A stretch of DNA of 64,000 nucleotides from Tenacibaculum agarivorans (GCF_001936575.1 NZ_MSMP01000011.1:62001-126000); one strand, 5' to 3'; positions 44,430 through 54,262 are shown, counted from the stretch's first letter. Notes: generated from the sequence alone by a model not told the origin. A program made the numbers and translations.

Positions 44430-45668
44430 TTACATTACTATTGATGATTTAATATAATTTTGTATCAATTGTCTTAATCTTAAATGCCTGTGAGGAGATA
44501 ATTGTATCATCATAACAAAAGCCATATCATTTTCTAAATCAATTTTGAAATACGTACCTACAGCTCCTCCCCAGCCATATACTTTTTCAAGTTTGTTTTC
44601 ATTGATACCTCTAATAGCAAACCCTAAACTGAAACCATATTCACCATAAGGGAGTCTTAGACGTTTTTGATATTTTCTTACCTCTTGTAGATGATCTTGT
44701 AGCATTAAATCTACTGTTTGTTTCTTCAGTATCTGATGTCCATTTGCACTACCTTTATTCAACAACATCTGGCAGAATTTTAAGTAATCATATGTTGTTG
44801 AAATCAATCCTCCACCTCCATTAAATAACGTTACTGGATTGGTGTATCTATTATTTTTATAATCTTCAATCGCATATAATCCAGATTCCTCTCGCCAACT
44901 ATAGCCGACTGTAAATCGTTTTATTTTTTCTTTGGGTAATTGAAAATGGGTGTCATTCATTTTCAGTGGCCCTAAAATATTATCCTTTAAATAGGTATTT
45001 AAGCTTTTTCCTGAAAGTACCTCAATTAGGTAGCCGCAAATATTGGTTGAATATCCATATTGCCAATTAGTTCCAGGCTCGAAGAGTAGAGGAAGTTTAC
45101 TTAATTTTAGTACAAATTCCTTATTTGTAGTTGCAGCTCCTAGATTTTGTGCTGCGTACAATTGATTAAGTTTAGTATTTCTACTACGTCCGTAATTAAA
45201 TCCTGAAGTGTACCTTAATAAATCAATGATACGAATTGGTTTTTTTGCCTTAATTAATGCAGAATCTGAATAGATGTACATTTTTTTAAATTCTGGAATA
45301 TATTTATAAAGAGGGGCTTATAATTTGAATTTCTTTTTTTCATATAGCTGCAATAATGCTACAGAAACTATAGGCTTTGTCATTGAGAAAATCCGAAATA
45401 TACTTTGTTCATCAATTTGTTGTTTTTCATCTATGTTTGAGTATCCGTAGCTATCAAATTGAACTAACTTCCCGTTTTTAATAATAGCTATTTGAATTCC
45501 AGCAAGTTTTCCGTTGTCTACTAGTTTATGAAAATGATTATTCATTTTCTTTAGACTGTCAGCAGATAATCCAACATCTTCCGGCTTAACTTTTGCAAAA
45601 TTTTGATTTTGACTATGGACAAATGTCCAGCAAGACATAACTATTAATAATAGAGAGAGTTTTTTCAT
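44430..45668 (-). pseudogene. Serine hydrolase (beta-lactamase family) interrupted by a stop codon
   Basis: Two pieces in the same reading frame are separated by a single TAA at 45318-45320. The N-terminal piece has a signal peptide (MKKLSLLLIVMSCWTFVHSQ) and the nucleophile motif SMTK. The frame after the stop continues APLYKYIPEFKKM, then DLLRYTSGFNYG, NWQYGYSTN (YxN) and GWGGAVGTYF. Joined, they make a full-length hydrolase of about 412 residues. TAA for GAA (one G-to-T change) would explain it. The start ATG 45666-45668 is chosen because it opens the signal peptide. Either a recent pseudogene, readthrough or sequencing error. Confidence 0.8.
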
Positions 45669-45861
45669 TGTATTTATCATATTAACGACTCCAACACATC
45701 TCATATACCTGTTTTTCATAACATTAAAGTTACTGTTTTTCTGTTAAGAGCAAAAACTAACAATTATGGTTATTTCGCTATTTACTATTAAGTTGCTAAA
45801 TATCTTTTTCCCTATTTTAATTCGATAGTATCATTAACATAAATCTTGAATAAGAAATTCT

Positions 45862-45983
45862 TGTCAGTTCGAGTGATTTTACAGAATGATAATGAAGTGA
45901 AATTTTATCGAGAACAACGTATTTATTTCTCGATACAAAATTCATTTTCGTTTTACTCTAATGAATTTCACTCTAAGTGACAC
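45862..45983. repeat. Dispersed palindromic repeat, family A
   Basis: TGTCAGTTCGAGTGATTTTA at the left, TCACTCTAAGTGACAC at the right, with TATCGAGAACAACG facing TATTTCTCGATAC. The gap 45720-46246 (over 500 bp) holds this repeat and the terminator of the vWA lipoprotein; bases 46000-46170 show nothing I can identify. Confidence 0.7.
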
Positions 45984-46177
45984 CTTTATTCTTAAACGAG
46001 ATTCATGTATTATCAATATTAGGTCTCAAAAATTATTTTTAAGAATACTATCATGCTGTTTTTACTATTCATATCAATTTTCCATTTTTGGATGTATATG
46101 TATATACAAACGCTTCCAGAGCTCTATTACATACACTTCAAATTCTCTTACATACCAGTGTTTTTAAACTTTAAAGC

Positions 46178-46221
46178 AAAAAACTAAACCACCTCAAATC
46201 ATACGATTTTTGGTGGTTTAG
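46178..46221 (-). terminator. Terminator of vWA lipoprotein gene
   Basis: CTAAACCACC (46184-46193) and GGTGGTTTAG (46212-46221). On the minus strand the stem is followed by six T. Confidence 0.75.
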
Positions 46222-46246
46222 ACATCCTCTAAACAAAAACTTTTAT

Positions 46247-47410
46247 CTATTCTTTTTCTTTTGACTGCTTTTTTAATACTTCTACAACTTTTTCACTAAA
46301 CGACTTTTTCTCTGTCTTAGATAATTTTTTCTTTTGCTCATCAATGTAATTTTTCCTCTTTTTAGATAACTCTCTTAATTTCTGTTCATTCTCTTTTCGT
46401 TCTTTTTTTAACTTTTCTAATTCAACTTTAATTTCCTGTTTACTTTTTCCTTTAAAATCGCTAGGTAATTCTTCTTCAGCAATTTCTTCTATTTCAACTT
46501 TATCGTCTATATAATCTGTAATTAACTCTTTATTTCCATATGATTTTTTTCCTGCTTTACTCATTTTGTAAGAAGCTCTAGAACTATTTGCTGTTTTTGA
46601 ACTTTTTTCATAAACCTCTAATGACTTTTCTTTCTTTAAGTAATTAACAGATTGTTCTGCTTTTGTTCCGTAATACACTCTAGATTGATCAATAGATTTT
46701 GAAACTTCATAAATTTCATCGTCATAAGGTGTAGCTATAACCACATCTGAAGCATGTTGATCTAAATGTAAATACTCTCCATTAGTACAACTGGCCATTT
46801 TTCTAAAATGAACGATTGCTTCTGCACAAGATTTTCCAAGTTTGATAGTGTTAATTGTAATTCCTTTTCTAGCAGCTTCTTTGCAGCTTAATGTATATTT
46901 TACATCATCTTGATAATCCATATGTGGAGGACAATCACCCACAACAAAAATGGTTTTATAGGTTTTTTGCTGCTCAGACCATTGTATATCACTCACAGCT
47001 TCATGTAATGCCTGATTTACACTTTCTGGCGTATCGCCACCTCCGTCAGCTTCAATTTGAAGTAATTTATCGTATACTTCATCTAAATCAGTTGTTAATT
47101 GAATTTTCTTCGTTACAAAAGCATCTCTTTTATCACGATAAAAGATCATACCTAACTTTAAACTTTCAACATCATTGCTTTGAGCTAGTTCAGAAACAAT
47201 ATCCCAAATTTTTTCTTTAGCAGTTCCAATTAATCCACTCATGCTACCTGTAGCATCTAAACAAAAGACTAATTCTACATTTTTTCCTGAAGTAGGATGA
47301 TCATTTGTAGCTAATGTGGTTATTATTATTGCTTTCTCTTTTTTGGTTTCACTTTTACATTGAATACTTAAAAGTGAAAAAAATGTGATTAAAATAACTT
47401 TGTTCATCAT
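46247..47410 (-). CDS. vWA domain lipoprotein with coiled-coil tail
   Basis: Predicted lipoprotein (signal ends LLSIQ-C about residue 18). A vWA domain fills about 45-230 with MIDAS DATGSMS, then the acidic ADGGGDTPES segment and DCPPHMDY. The MIDAS supports a metal-dependent protein-binding role at the cell envelope. The last 90 residues are highly charged (Lys/Glu) and likely a long coiled coil. No partner gene is visible. Monocistronic with its own terminator. Confidence 0.82.
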   Translation of the reverse strand: MMNKVILITFFSLLSIQCKSETKKEKAIIITTLATNDHPTSGKNVELVFCLDATGSMSGLIGTAKEKIWDIVSELAQSNDVESLKLGMIFYRDKRDAFVTKKIQLTTDLDEVYDKLLQIEADGGGDTPESVNQALHEAVSDIQWSEQQKTYKTIFVVGDCPPHMDYQDDVKYTLSCKEAARKGITINTIKLGKSCAEAIVHFRKMASCTNGEYLHLDQHASDVVIATPYDDEIYEVSKSIDQSRVYYGTKAEQSVNYLKKEKSLEVYEKSSKTANSSRASYKMSKAGKKSYGNKELITDYIDDKVEIEEIAEEELPSDFKGKSKQEIKVELEKLKKERKENEQKLRELSKKRKNYIDEQKKKLSKTEKKSFSEKVVEVLKKQSKEKE

Positions 47411-47523
47411 GTTTTTTTGTCAAAACTAGTGGAGAACAAATGGTTGTACAATGTAGATTGAGTGAAGTTTATTTTTTGATGAGTAAAAGGGCTAAAACGA
47501 TTAGCGTAAACTATGTAGTAGAT

Positions 47524-48855
47524 CTATTTTTCTATATAAATGTCTAAATCAATTGTTTTAGAATCAATAGTATAAGAGGGGGATTTTTGCCAAATTGTCC
47601 AACCTGTTTTTTTCCAGGCGCTAGGTACAATAGGGGATGAGGTATGCTCATAATCAGCTACCCATAAAGGATATCTTCCAAATTTTTTACTGGTAAGATT
47701 TTTATTAGCAAAGAAATATGTGCAGTAAATCATAGGTTTACGATTTGATAATTCTTCTAGAGTGTGAAGGAAAATAAATAAATCAGTTTGTATGCGTTTA
47801 ATATCCGATAGTTTTGAAGTAGATCCATCATCACCACCAGTTTCTATATCTACAACAGGAGGGAAGTCATGAGGTTGAATATCTTTTATCTGATTCCAAA
47901 AATGAATTGCTTGTTTTTTAGGATCATCATCTAAAAGATAATAATGATAAGCTCCTCTTTTTAAGTTCTTTTTTCTAATTTGTTTCCAATTGAAATGAAA
48001 TTTTGGATCTACATAATCTAAACCTTCAGTTGCTTTACAGATAACAAACTGTATACTGTCGGGTAATTTGTCGTTAAGAAGATTACCATTCCATTTAGAG
48101 ATATCGATTCCATAGTATTTTTTACTTTTCTTTTGAGGTCTAGTTGTTAGATTAAGTTTTTTAGTATTTATTTTTTGATGTAATTGTTGAATAGATTGAT
48201 GGAGTTCTTTATTGTTTTTTGTGTTCTGATATTGAATAAAGAAAAGAATTGACGCTAATAATAGTCCTAATCCAATTGGCAACATATTTTGCCTTCTAAA
48301 GAATGGAGTAGTTTCTTTTTTGGAGTCTATTTCATCTAAGATATGTTGAATTTTATCAGATATAACAATATTTCCTATTAAGTTTTTAATAATAAAATGG
48401 CTATCATTAAATTGAATTCCTTTGTAAATGATTTCTCCTTTTGCATTTTTAATTTCCTCTGGCTTGTCAGTATACAATCCATCATTGTTTAAAAGAATTT
48501 TATCTTTTTCGAGTTTTGGTTCACTAAAAATAGAACTTAAAAAATACATTGGTTCTTTAACAGAATGTTGTTTTCTGAAAATTGAAATTACTCCTCGAGT
48601 ATTTAAAAATTCTAGTAAAGCTAGTAACTGACTAAATTGAACAATAGCTTCTTTTTGTGTAATTGGGTTGTTATAAATTTTGTTAGTTACAAAATAGATC
48701 GCATATTGTTCTCTTAATTGAATGATTAAAGCTTTTTCATTTTCAGGATTAAAAAAGACCTTTTCTAATACATTCTTTAAGCTTATAATTCCTTCTTTAC
48801 GGAAAGAATTAATACCACGTAATAGTTTTATTTCAAAATCATTAAAGCTTTTCAT
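47524..48855 (-). CDS. Membrane-tethered GH25 lysozyme-like protein
   Basis: Predicted peptidoglycan muramidase. Residues 1-185 form a soluble domain of unknown type without a signal peptide, then a single membrane helix (about 190-208, LPIGLGLLLASILFFI). A GH25 domain follows (about 240-443): YYGIDISKWNG, FVICKATEG, the catalytic VVDIETGG (Asp/Glu pair) and WVADYEH, TIWQKS. If the N-terminus is cytoplasmic, the GH25 domain would be periplasmic. It is more elaborate than ordinary secreted lysozymes and lies next to the 507-residue orphan. Confidence 0.83.
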   Translation of the reverse strand: MKSFNDFEIKLLRGINSFRKEGIISLKNVLEKVFFNPENEKALIIQLREQYAIYFVTNKIYNNPITQKEAIVQFSQLLALLEFLNTRGVISIFRKQHSVKEPMYFLSSIFSEPKLEKDKILLNNDGLYTDKPEEIKNAKGEIIYKGIQFNDSHFIIKNLIGNIVISDKIQHILDEIDSKKETTPFFRRQNMLPIGLGLLLASILFFIQYQNTKNNKELHQSIQQLHQKINTKKLNLTTRPQKKSKKYYGIDISKWNGNLLNDKLPDSIQFVICKATEGLDYVDPKFHFNWKQIRKKNLKRGAYHYYLLDDDPKKQAIHFWNQIKDIQPHDFPPVVDIETGGDDGSTSKLSDIKRIQTDLFIFLHTLEELSNRKPMIYCTYFFANKNLTSKKFGRYPLWVADYEHTSSPIVPSAWKKTGWTIWQKSPSYTIDSKTIDLDIYIEK

Positions 48856-49016
48856 GATAACTTAAATTGTAGTAAGGTTGGTCTGTTTTTAAAAAATGAG
48901 TCTACCTAAAAAAAGTAATCAGCTAAGTATTATTAGTAAAGGCTAAATTAATTTATTAATACTTTTTTAGATAGACTCTGTTATTTATATAATTTTAATT
49001 AGTTGAAAACTAATCG

Positions 49017-50540
49017 TTAAGATTTAGAACCAGCATCATTATTCGCTGAAGCTGCATTAGCGCTACTAGATGATGAATTTTTAGTTGAGCTATTGGTATC
49101 ATCTGCACTTCCTGCTTGGTTGTATTTATTTGGATAATATTTAGCTAACCAAGCTCTTGCAATTTCAGATTGAGTTATAGGTTTTAGGTAGTAATTAATT
49201 GGTACCCCTAAATTTTTTCCACCTGCAATACACTTATCCACATAATCTTCCATGGCTGTCATCATCGAATTGGTATCAATAACTTTGTTTTGCCCGTCAT
49301 CTATCTCAGCGACTCCGCTTAAAGTTGCCTTTATTGTAGCATTTTTTAAAGTAATCATTTGCTGACCAGTTCTTGCTGCTGCTGCACCTTCAGCAATAGT
49401 ATTATTTGCGCTCGCTGTTGCACCTTGTAATGTAGCAAGTTCTTCCATAGTTTTGGCAGGATCAAAATCTGAAAAGCTTTCAACAGCCATTTTTACTTGA
49501 TTTGATTTTATAGATGGAATGATTCCCATAGTAATTAAAGTGGCATGAGAAGTTACATTTTGTGTACTTAGTAAATTTTTAGCACTATTAGAAAATGTTG
49601 AGCTCACTCCGAAAGAACCAGTTTCTGTGGCAAACCATCCACCAACATCAAAAGTTTCTTGCATTGAAGCCGCAATAGATTCCATGCTTTGACTAGATTG
49701 AGATTGACTAGTATTTAAAATATGAACCATACCTACAAAAGAAGATCCGTAAGTAGCTCCAGAAAGCACAGAAAACGAATGATCTTGTTTGGTATTTGCT
49801 TTTGCTTCAATTTTAGCAATAGAATCTACATCATTTGTATTAATTAGGTCGTTAGGATACATGGCATTCCAAGATCTTACTGCTTTGTCCACATCTAATA
49901 CATAAGGGGCAAAAACCTGTGCATTTTTGTGAGTACAGGTCAGCGTAATAACTAAAGTACCTACTATGCTGTGTCTTGCATATTGACTATTCATTTGTTC
50001 TTGTGCAGTAGCGCTGGCTTGTGAAGATTGACCTTCTCCAAAAATACTTAACGATTCTTCAATAAATGAAGCTACCGTGGCTGCATGACTAGCTGAACTT
50101 TGTGTATTCTGATCAAATGAAAAATATTGAGTATTCATTTGTAATGAATCACTAGAAATAGGCATTTCTTTCAATTGGCTTTTATTATAATCTATAGGAC
50201 TTTCGATAGATTCATTTACAGCATTTATTTTGGCTTTTAAAGGTTGAATAGCTTTTTCAGCTTTAATTTTAGCTTTTCCATAAGCTACTGCTGCTTGTTG
50301 AACTTGTTTTGCAATTTGCTGAGATTCTCCTACTAAATCATTAGTGTCTATGCCCATACCTATAGTTTCTTGTATGGTCATGTCTACACTTCTCTTTAAT
50401 GAAATTAATGAGTTTAACTCACTTTCTGCAGCATTTGCAGGTGCTTGCAGTTGAGAAATTTTTACAATATTGTCTAATTTTTCTTTTGATACGATGTTTC
50501 CTAAAACTAAGGAAGGATCGTATGGAATAGTAGATGGCAT
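49017..50540 (-). CDS. Large uncharacterised cytosolic protein with Ser/Asn-rich tail
   Basis: Not recognised. 507 residues, without signal peptide or obvious membrane helix. Residues about 15-125 are a helical, coiled-coil-like region rich in Ala/Gln/Lys. The middle (about 180-400) is beta-rich with the repeated strand pattern VGTLVITLTCTH and SSFVGMVHILNTS, and many Ser/Thr residues. The last 35 residues are a low-complexity Ser/Asn/Ala stretch. Its shape (helical bundle, then beta sandwich rich in Ser/Thr) would suit a pore-forming or self-assembling protein, but that is an inference. Neighbour is the GH25 gene. Confidence 0.6.
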   Translation of the reverse strand: MPSTIPYDPSLVLGNIVSKEKLDNIVKISQLQAPANAAESELNSLISLKRSVDMTIQETIGMGIDTNDLVGESQQIAKQVQQAAVAYGKAKIKAEKAIQPLKAKINAVNESIESPIDYNKSQLKEMPISSDSLQMNTQYFSFDQNTQSSASHAATVASFIEESLSIFGEGQSSQASATAQEQMNSQYARHSIVGTLVITLTCTHKNAQVFAPYVLDVDKAVRSWNAMYPNDLINTNDVDSIAKIEAKANTKQDHSFSVLSGATYGSSFVGMVHILNTSQSQSSQSMESIAASMQETFDVGGWFATETGSFGVSSTFSNSAKNLLSTQNVTSHATLITMGIIPSIKSNQVKMAVESFSDFDPAKTMEELATLQGATASANNTIAEGAAAARTGQQMITLKNATIKATLSGVAEIDDGQNKVIDTNSMMTAMEDYVDKCIAGGKNLGVPINYYLKPITQSEIARAWLAKYYPNKYNQAGSADDTNSSTKNSSSSSANAASANNDAGSKS

Positions 50541-50666
50541 GAGTTATAATTTTAAGTTTCTACACATAAAATTATAGTTATAATAGGGGTTTTTGATTTA
50601 AAATAGCTTAAAGACTCTTATTTTGATAATAAGCGTTTATGAAAATAACTTTAACGTAAAATTAAA

Positions 50667-51572
50667 TTAAGATATTAATGTCTCAGTTATTTTATCGATG
50701 ATTATTTTTTTATCATCTTTAAAGTTAAACCAAATAGTTTCTGGATCTCTTCTAAACCATGTGAGTTGTCGTTTGGCAAAGCGCCTAGAATTCTTTTTAA
50801 TTTCTGAAATGGCAAAATCTAAATCACAATTACCATCAAAATATTCAAATAATTCTCGATATCCAACAGTTTGCAAAGCATTTAAATGTTTGTATGGGTA
50901 AAGTGATTTGGCTTCTTCTAATAAGCCATTTTTCATCATAATATCCACCCGTTGATTGATGCGATCATAGATGATTTCTCTGTCGGCAATTAATCCTATT
51001 TTGATAGATTTGAAATTTCTAGGCTCTTTTTCTTTATTCACAAAAGAGGAGTAAGGTTTCCCTGTACCTATACAAATCTCTAAAGCCCTTATCAATCTAT
51101 GGGGATTAGTAATAGCAATATTTTGATAGGTAACAGGATCTAATTCTTTCAATTTATTTTGTAGAGAAAGAATACCATTAGTTTCTAATTCTGAAGTAAG
51201 TGTCGGTCGTATGTTTGGATCTACTTCTGGGAAAAAATTTAACCCTTTAAGAACAGCATCTACATACAAACCACTTCCTCCAACCATTATTTGAACAGGT
51301 TTCTTCAGAAATAATTCATCTAAGGTTTTCAAAGCATCTTTTTCAAAACTACCAACGTTATAATCTTCAAAAACACTTCTGTTCTGTATGAAATAGTGTT
51401 GGGCCGCAGCTAATTCTTCAGGTTCAGGAACAGCAGTTCCAATAGTCATTTCCTTGTAAAATTGTCTGGAATCACAAGATAAAATATCGCAATTAAAATG
51501 TTGAGCTAATTGGATACTCAATGCTGTTTTTCCGATAGCAGTTGGTCCAACTATAGTGATTAAAGTATTCAT
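50667..51572 (-). CDS. miaA: tRNA dimethylallyltransferase MiaA
   Basis: Transfers dimethylallyl to N6 of A37 in tRNAs reading UNN codons. P-loop GPTAIGKTALSIQLA (residues 9-16), DSRQFYKEMTIGTA, the substrate loop MVGGSGLYVDAVLKG and the C-terminal zinc-free insert RFAKRQLTWFRRDP are all present. Length 301. Its start base overlaps by one with the upstream K+ channel stop, so it is translationally coupled in an eight-gene run. Confidence 0.96.
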   Translation of the reverse strand: MNTLITIVGPTAIGKTALSIQLAQHFNCDILSCDSRQFYKEMTIGTAVPEPEELAAAQHYFIQNRSVFEDYNVGSFEKDALKTLDELFLKKPVQIMVGGSGLYVDAVLKGLNFFPEVDPNIRPTLTSELETNGILSLQNKLKELDPVTYQNIAITNPHRLIRALEICIGTGKPYSSFVNKEKEPRNFKSIKIGLIADREIIYDRINQRVDIMMKNGLLEEAKSLYPYKHLNALQTVGYRELFEYFDGNCDLDFAISEIKKNSRRFAKRQLTWFRRDPETIWFNFKDDKKIIIDKITETLIS

Positions 51573-52396
51573 TACTCGTGTAGTTTATTTCCACAGTGAT
51601 AGCAAAATTCGGCATCATCACGATGACCTTCAGCAGCGCAATTTGGACAAGCTTGTGTGTTAAGGTTTATATCATTTTGTTTGACAATTTCTGAAGAAAC
51701 AATTCCAGTAGGTATGGCTATAATGGCGTAACCTAAAATCATAATAACACTGGCTACAAACTGACCAAAAGGAGTTTCAGGAGCAATATCACCATAACCA
51801 ACGGTAGTTAAGGTTACAATGGCCCAGTAAACACTTCTAGGTATACTAGTAAAGCCATTACTTGCTCCTTCAATTAAATACATAACTGAACCTAAAATTA
51901 CACAAATAATTAACACGAAGAATAAAAAAACAGAGATTCTAGCTCTGCTGGCTTTAAGTGCTTTAGCCAAGTTTTGAGATTCTCCTATAAATCGAGTTAG
52001 TTTTAAAATTCTAAATACTCTAAGTAAACGTAATGCTCTTAAGGCAACGAGTGTGTGTGTGCCAACAAAAATTACAGAAAGGTATTTAGGAATTGTAGAT
52101 AAAAAGTCAATAATTCCATAGAAACTAAAAATATATTTAGAAGGTTTATTAATTGAAATGATTCGTAAAATATATTCAATGCTAAATAGAATTGTAATTA
52201 TCCATTCCGCAATATTTAGTTCTTCCTGATATTTTTCTCCGATGGTATTTACACTTTCAAGCATTACTATAGCTATACTAAATAAAATAGCTATCAGAAG
52301 AATAACATCAAAGAGTTTTCCTGCTGGCGTATCAGCTTCATAGATTATTTCCTGAAGTTTTTGCTTCCAATTTTTTTTAGGTTGAATAGTATTCAA
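51572..52396 (-). CDS. Voltage-gated-like K+ channel with C-terminal zinc ribbon
   Basis: Six-helix ion channel. The selectivity filter is TTVGYGD, preceded by a pore helix (YWAIVTLT). The voltage-sensor S4 has regularly spaced Arg/Lys (LRALRLLRVFRILKLTR). After S6 comes a short tail ending in C-x2-C...C-x2-C (CPNCAAEGHRDDAEFCYHC), a zinc-ribbon tail found in a subset of bacterial channels. Length 274. Function: K+ conductance, tuned by voltage or, perhaps, by the tail. Co-transcribed with miaA. Confidence 0.9.
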   Translation of the reverse strand: MNTIQPKKNWKQKLQEIIYEADTPAGKLFDVILLIAILFSIAIVMLESVNTIGEKYQEELNIAEWIITILFSIEYILRIISINKPSKYIFSFYGIIDFLSTIPKYLSVIFVGTHTLVALRALRLLRVFRILKLTRFIGESQNLAKALKASRARISVFLFFVLIICVILGSVMYLIEGASNGFTSIPRSVYWAIVTLTTVGYGDIAPETPFGQFVASVIMILGYAIIAIPTGIVSSEIVKQNDINLNTQACPNCAAEGHRDDAEFCYHCGNKLHE

Positions 52397-52420
52397 AGTA
52401 TAAACATTAGTAAAACAATA

Positions 52421-53518
52421 TTACAAATTATTTTCTAGTTCGTATCGTACAATTTTGTCGACATTATTAGTTACTAAGTAATTTTTAATAATAGTTTTAG
52501 CTAACATTTTATTCTCAATTGGAGTAAGAACATTCTTTAGAATTTCAATCTGATCAGTTTGGTAGGAAAGATTTGTAAATGCATAACCAATTACTTGATT
52601 GTGTTCTATTAAAATAACACTTTTTTCTTCTGGAATTCTACCGTTATTAATGATTAAAAAATGATCATTAGCGAAATTTCGGGTAGTCAATTTCCTTTTC
52701 CTAATAATGTTATGCTTAGGTTTTAATTTATCTAACTCTAAATAATATTTTAATCGTGTAAAAAGTTGATTTCCTGTTTCTTCATACGTAACAGTATCTA
52801 CTTTTTCTCTTATCTTAACAGCTCTTCTAGAATCTTTTAAAAATAATTTATTAAGTTCTGAACGTACATTTTTTCCTCTTCCTAAAAAAATAACTTTACC
52901 TTCTTCATTATGGACGTAGAATACACCTTCAGTTTCAGGTAATTCTTGGATAATAGCTTTAATTTTTAATTTATGGTTTCTATTATCCACATATTTTATT
53001 GTACGTTGTATAATATCTTTACCATGATCTTTTTCCAGAATTAATTTGAATAACTTAACTGTGGCAAATGCATCTCCATTGGCTCTATGTCTATCGGTGA
53101 TTGGGATACCTAGTCCTCTGCACAATTTCCCTAAACTATAAGAAGGTTGTTCTGGAATTAGTTTTTTACTTAAAGAAACTGTACATAACGTATTTCTAAA
53201 ATAATCATAGCCTAGTCTACTAAATTCAGTTTTTAAAACTCTATAGTCAAAAGAAGCATTATGAGCAACTATAATACAATTATCAGTAATTTCAACAATA
53301 CGTTTGGCAACTTCATGAAACTTAGGAGCATTACGAAGCATTTTATTGTTAATTCCAGTAAGTTTAACAACAAATTCTTGAATTTCTCTTTCAGGATTTA
53401 CTAACGATATAAATTGATCAACTACAGTATGACCATCAAATCTATAAATGGCAACCTCAGTTATTCCTTCTTCGTTAAATTTTCCCCCTGTGGTTTCAAT
53501 GTCTAAAATGGCATACAT
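52421..53518 (-). CDS. DEDDh exonuclease fused to GIY-YIG domain
   Basis: DNA polymerase III epsilon-like 3'-5' exonuclease (about 1-165) with DIETTGG, HNASFDY and HRANGDAFAT forming the DEDDh site. The second half has a UvrC-like GIY-YIG domain (about 195-270: TEGVFYVHNEEGKVIFLGRGKN). The fusion is known in Bacteroidetes and is usually thought to act in DNA repair, related to Cho/UvrC. Length 365. Lies 24 bp upstream of the K+ channel. Confidence 0.88.
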   Translation of the reverse strand: MYAILDIETTGGKFNEEGITEVAIYRFDGHTVVDQFISLVNPEREIQEFVVKLTGINNKMLRNAPKFHEVAKRIVEITDNCIIVAHNASFDYRVLKTEFSRLGYDYFRNTLCTVSLSKKLIPEQPSYSLGKLCRGLGIPITDRHRANGDAFATVKLFKLILEKDHGKDIIQRTIKYVDNRNHKLKIKAIIQELPETEGVFYVHNEEGKVIFLGRGKNVRSELNKLFLKDSRRAVKIREKVDTVTYEETGNQLFTRLKYYLELDKLKPKHNIIRKRKLTTRNFANDHFLIINNGRIPEEKSVILIEHNQVIGYAFTNLSYQTDQIEILKNVLTPIENKMLAKTIIKNYLVTNNVDKIVRYELENNL

Positions 53519-53602
53519 GCAAAAAAAACCTGATAAAGTTTAGTTAAGTTAAAGAGTGATAGGGAACAAATATAAGAAAATCAACCAGCTATTAAAAATT
53601 AC

Positions 53603-54262
53603 TTACTTAAAGTAGTGTCTAGTTCCAAAAATAGAACTCCCTATTCTTACCATATTACTACCACATTTAATAGCTAAATTATAGTCCCCACTCATGCCCA
53701 TTGATAAGGTTGTAAGATCAGTGTTTTGCTCTTTTAATTCATTGAATAATAGGTGTAAAGAGGAGAATTCTGAGGTTAATTGTTCTTCATTATCGATAAA
53801 AGTAGCCATACCCATAAGACCAACTATGTTTATATTTTCTAAAGCTTTATAGTCTTCTGAATTTAAAATATTTCGAATCTCCTCGAAGGATAAACCAAAT
53901 TTAGTTTCTTCTTCAGCTATTCTAGCTTGTAGTAAGCAATTGATTATTCTATTGTGTTTCTTTGCTTGTTTATTTATTTCTTGTAATGTTCTTAGGCTAT
54001 CTACACCATGAATTAAATCCACAAAATGCGCCATATATTTTACCTTATTTCGTTGCAAATGACCAATCATATGCCATTTAATATCCTTAGGTAATTCATC
54101 ATATTTGGTCACCATTTCTTGAATTTTATTTTCTCCAAAAACACGTTGACCAGCATCATAAGCCTCTTGTAGATCAGCGATAGGTTTGGTTTTAGAAACA
54201 GCAACTAGAGTTACATGTTCAGGTAATTTATTTTGAATAGATTTTAGATTTTCCTTTATCAT
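53603..54262 (-). CDS. YggS-family pyridoxal-phosphate homeostasis protein
   Basis: PLP-binding TIM-barrel protein (PLPHP/YggS/PROSC family) that buffers cellular PLP. PLP-lysine motif LVAVSKTKPIADLQEA (about residue 25), GENKIQEM, WHMIGHLQRNKVKY and the closing LSMGMSGDYNLAIKCGSNMVRIGSSIFG are conserved. Length 219. It overlaps the DUF1015 gene by one base. Confidence 0.94.
   Translation of the reverse strand: MIKENLKSIQNKLPEHVTLVAVSKTKPIADLQEAYDAGQRVFGENKIQEMVTKYDELPKDIKWHMIGHLQRNKVKYMAHFVDLIHGVDSLRTLQEINKQAKKHNRIINCLLQARIAEEETKFGLSFEEIRNILNSEDYKALENINIVGLMGMATFIDNEEQLTSEFSSLHLLFNELKEQNTDLTTLSMGMSGDYNLAIKCGSNMVRIGSSIFGTRHYFK

Noticed and set aside
45961..46167. Open frame of 68 codons on the plus strand
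   Set aside because: Cys/Ser/Tyr-rich composition without a coding pattern, starting within a repeat; no sign of a gene.
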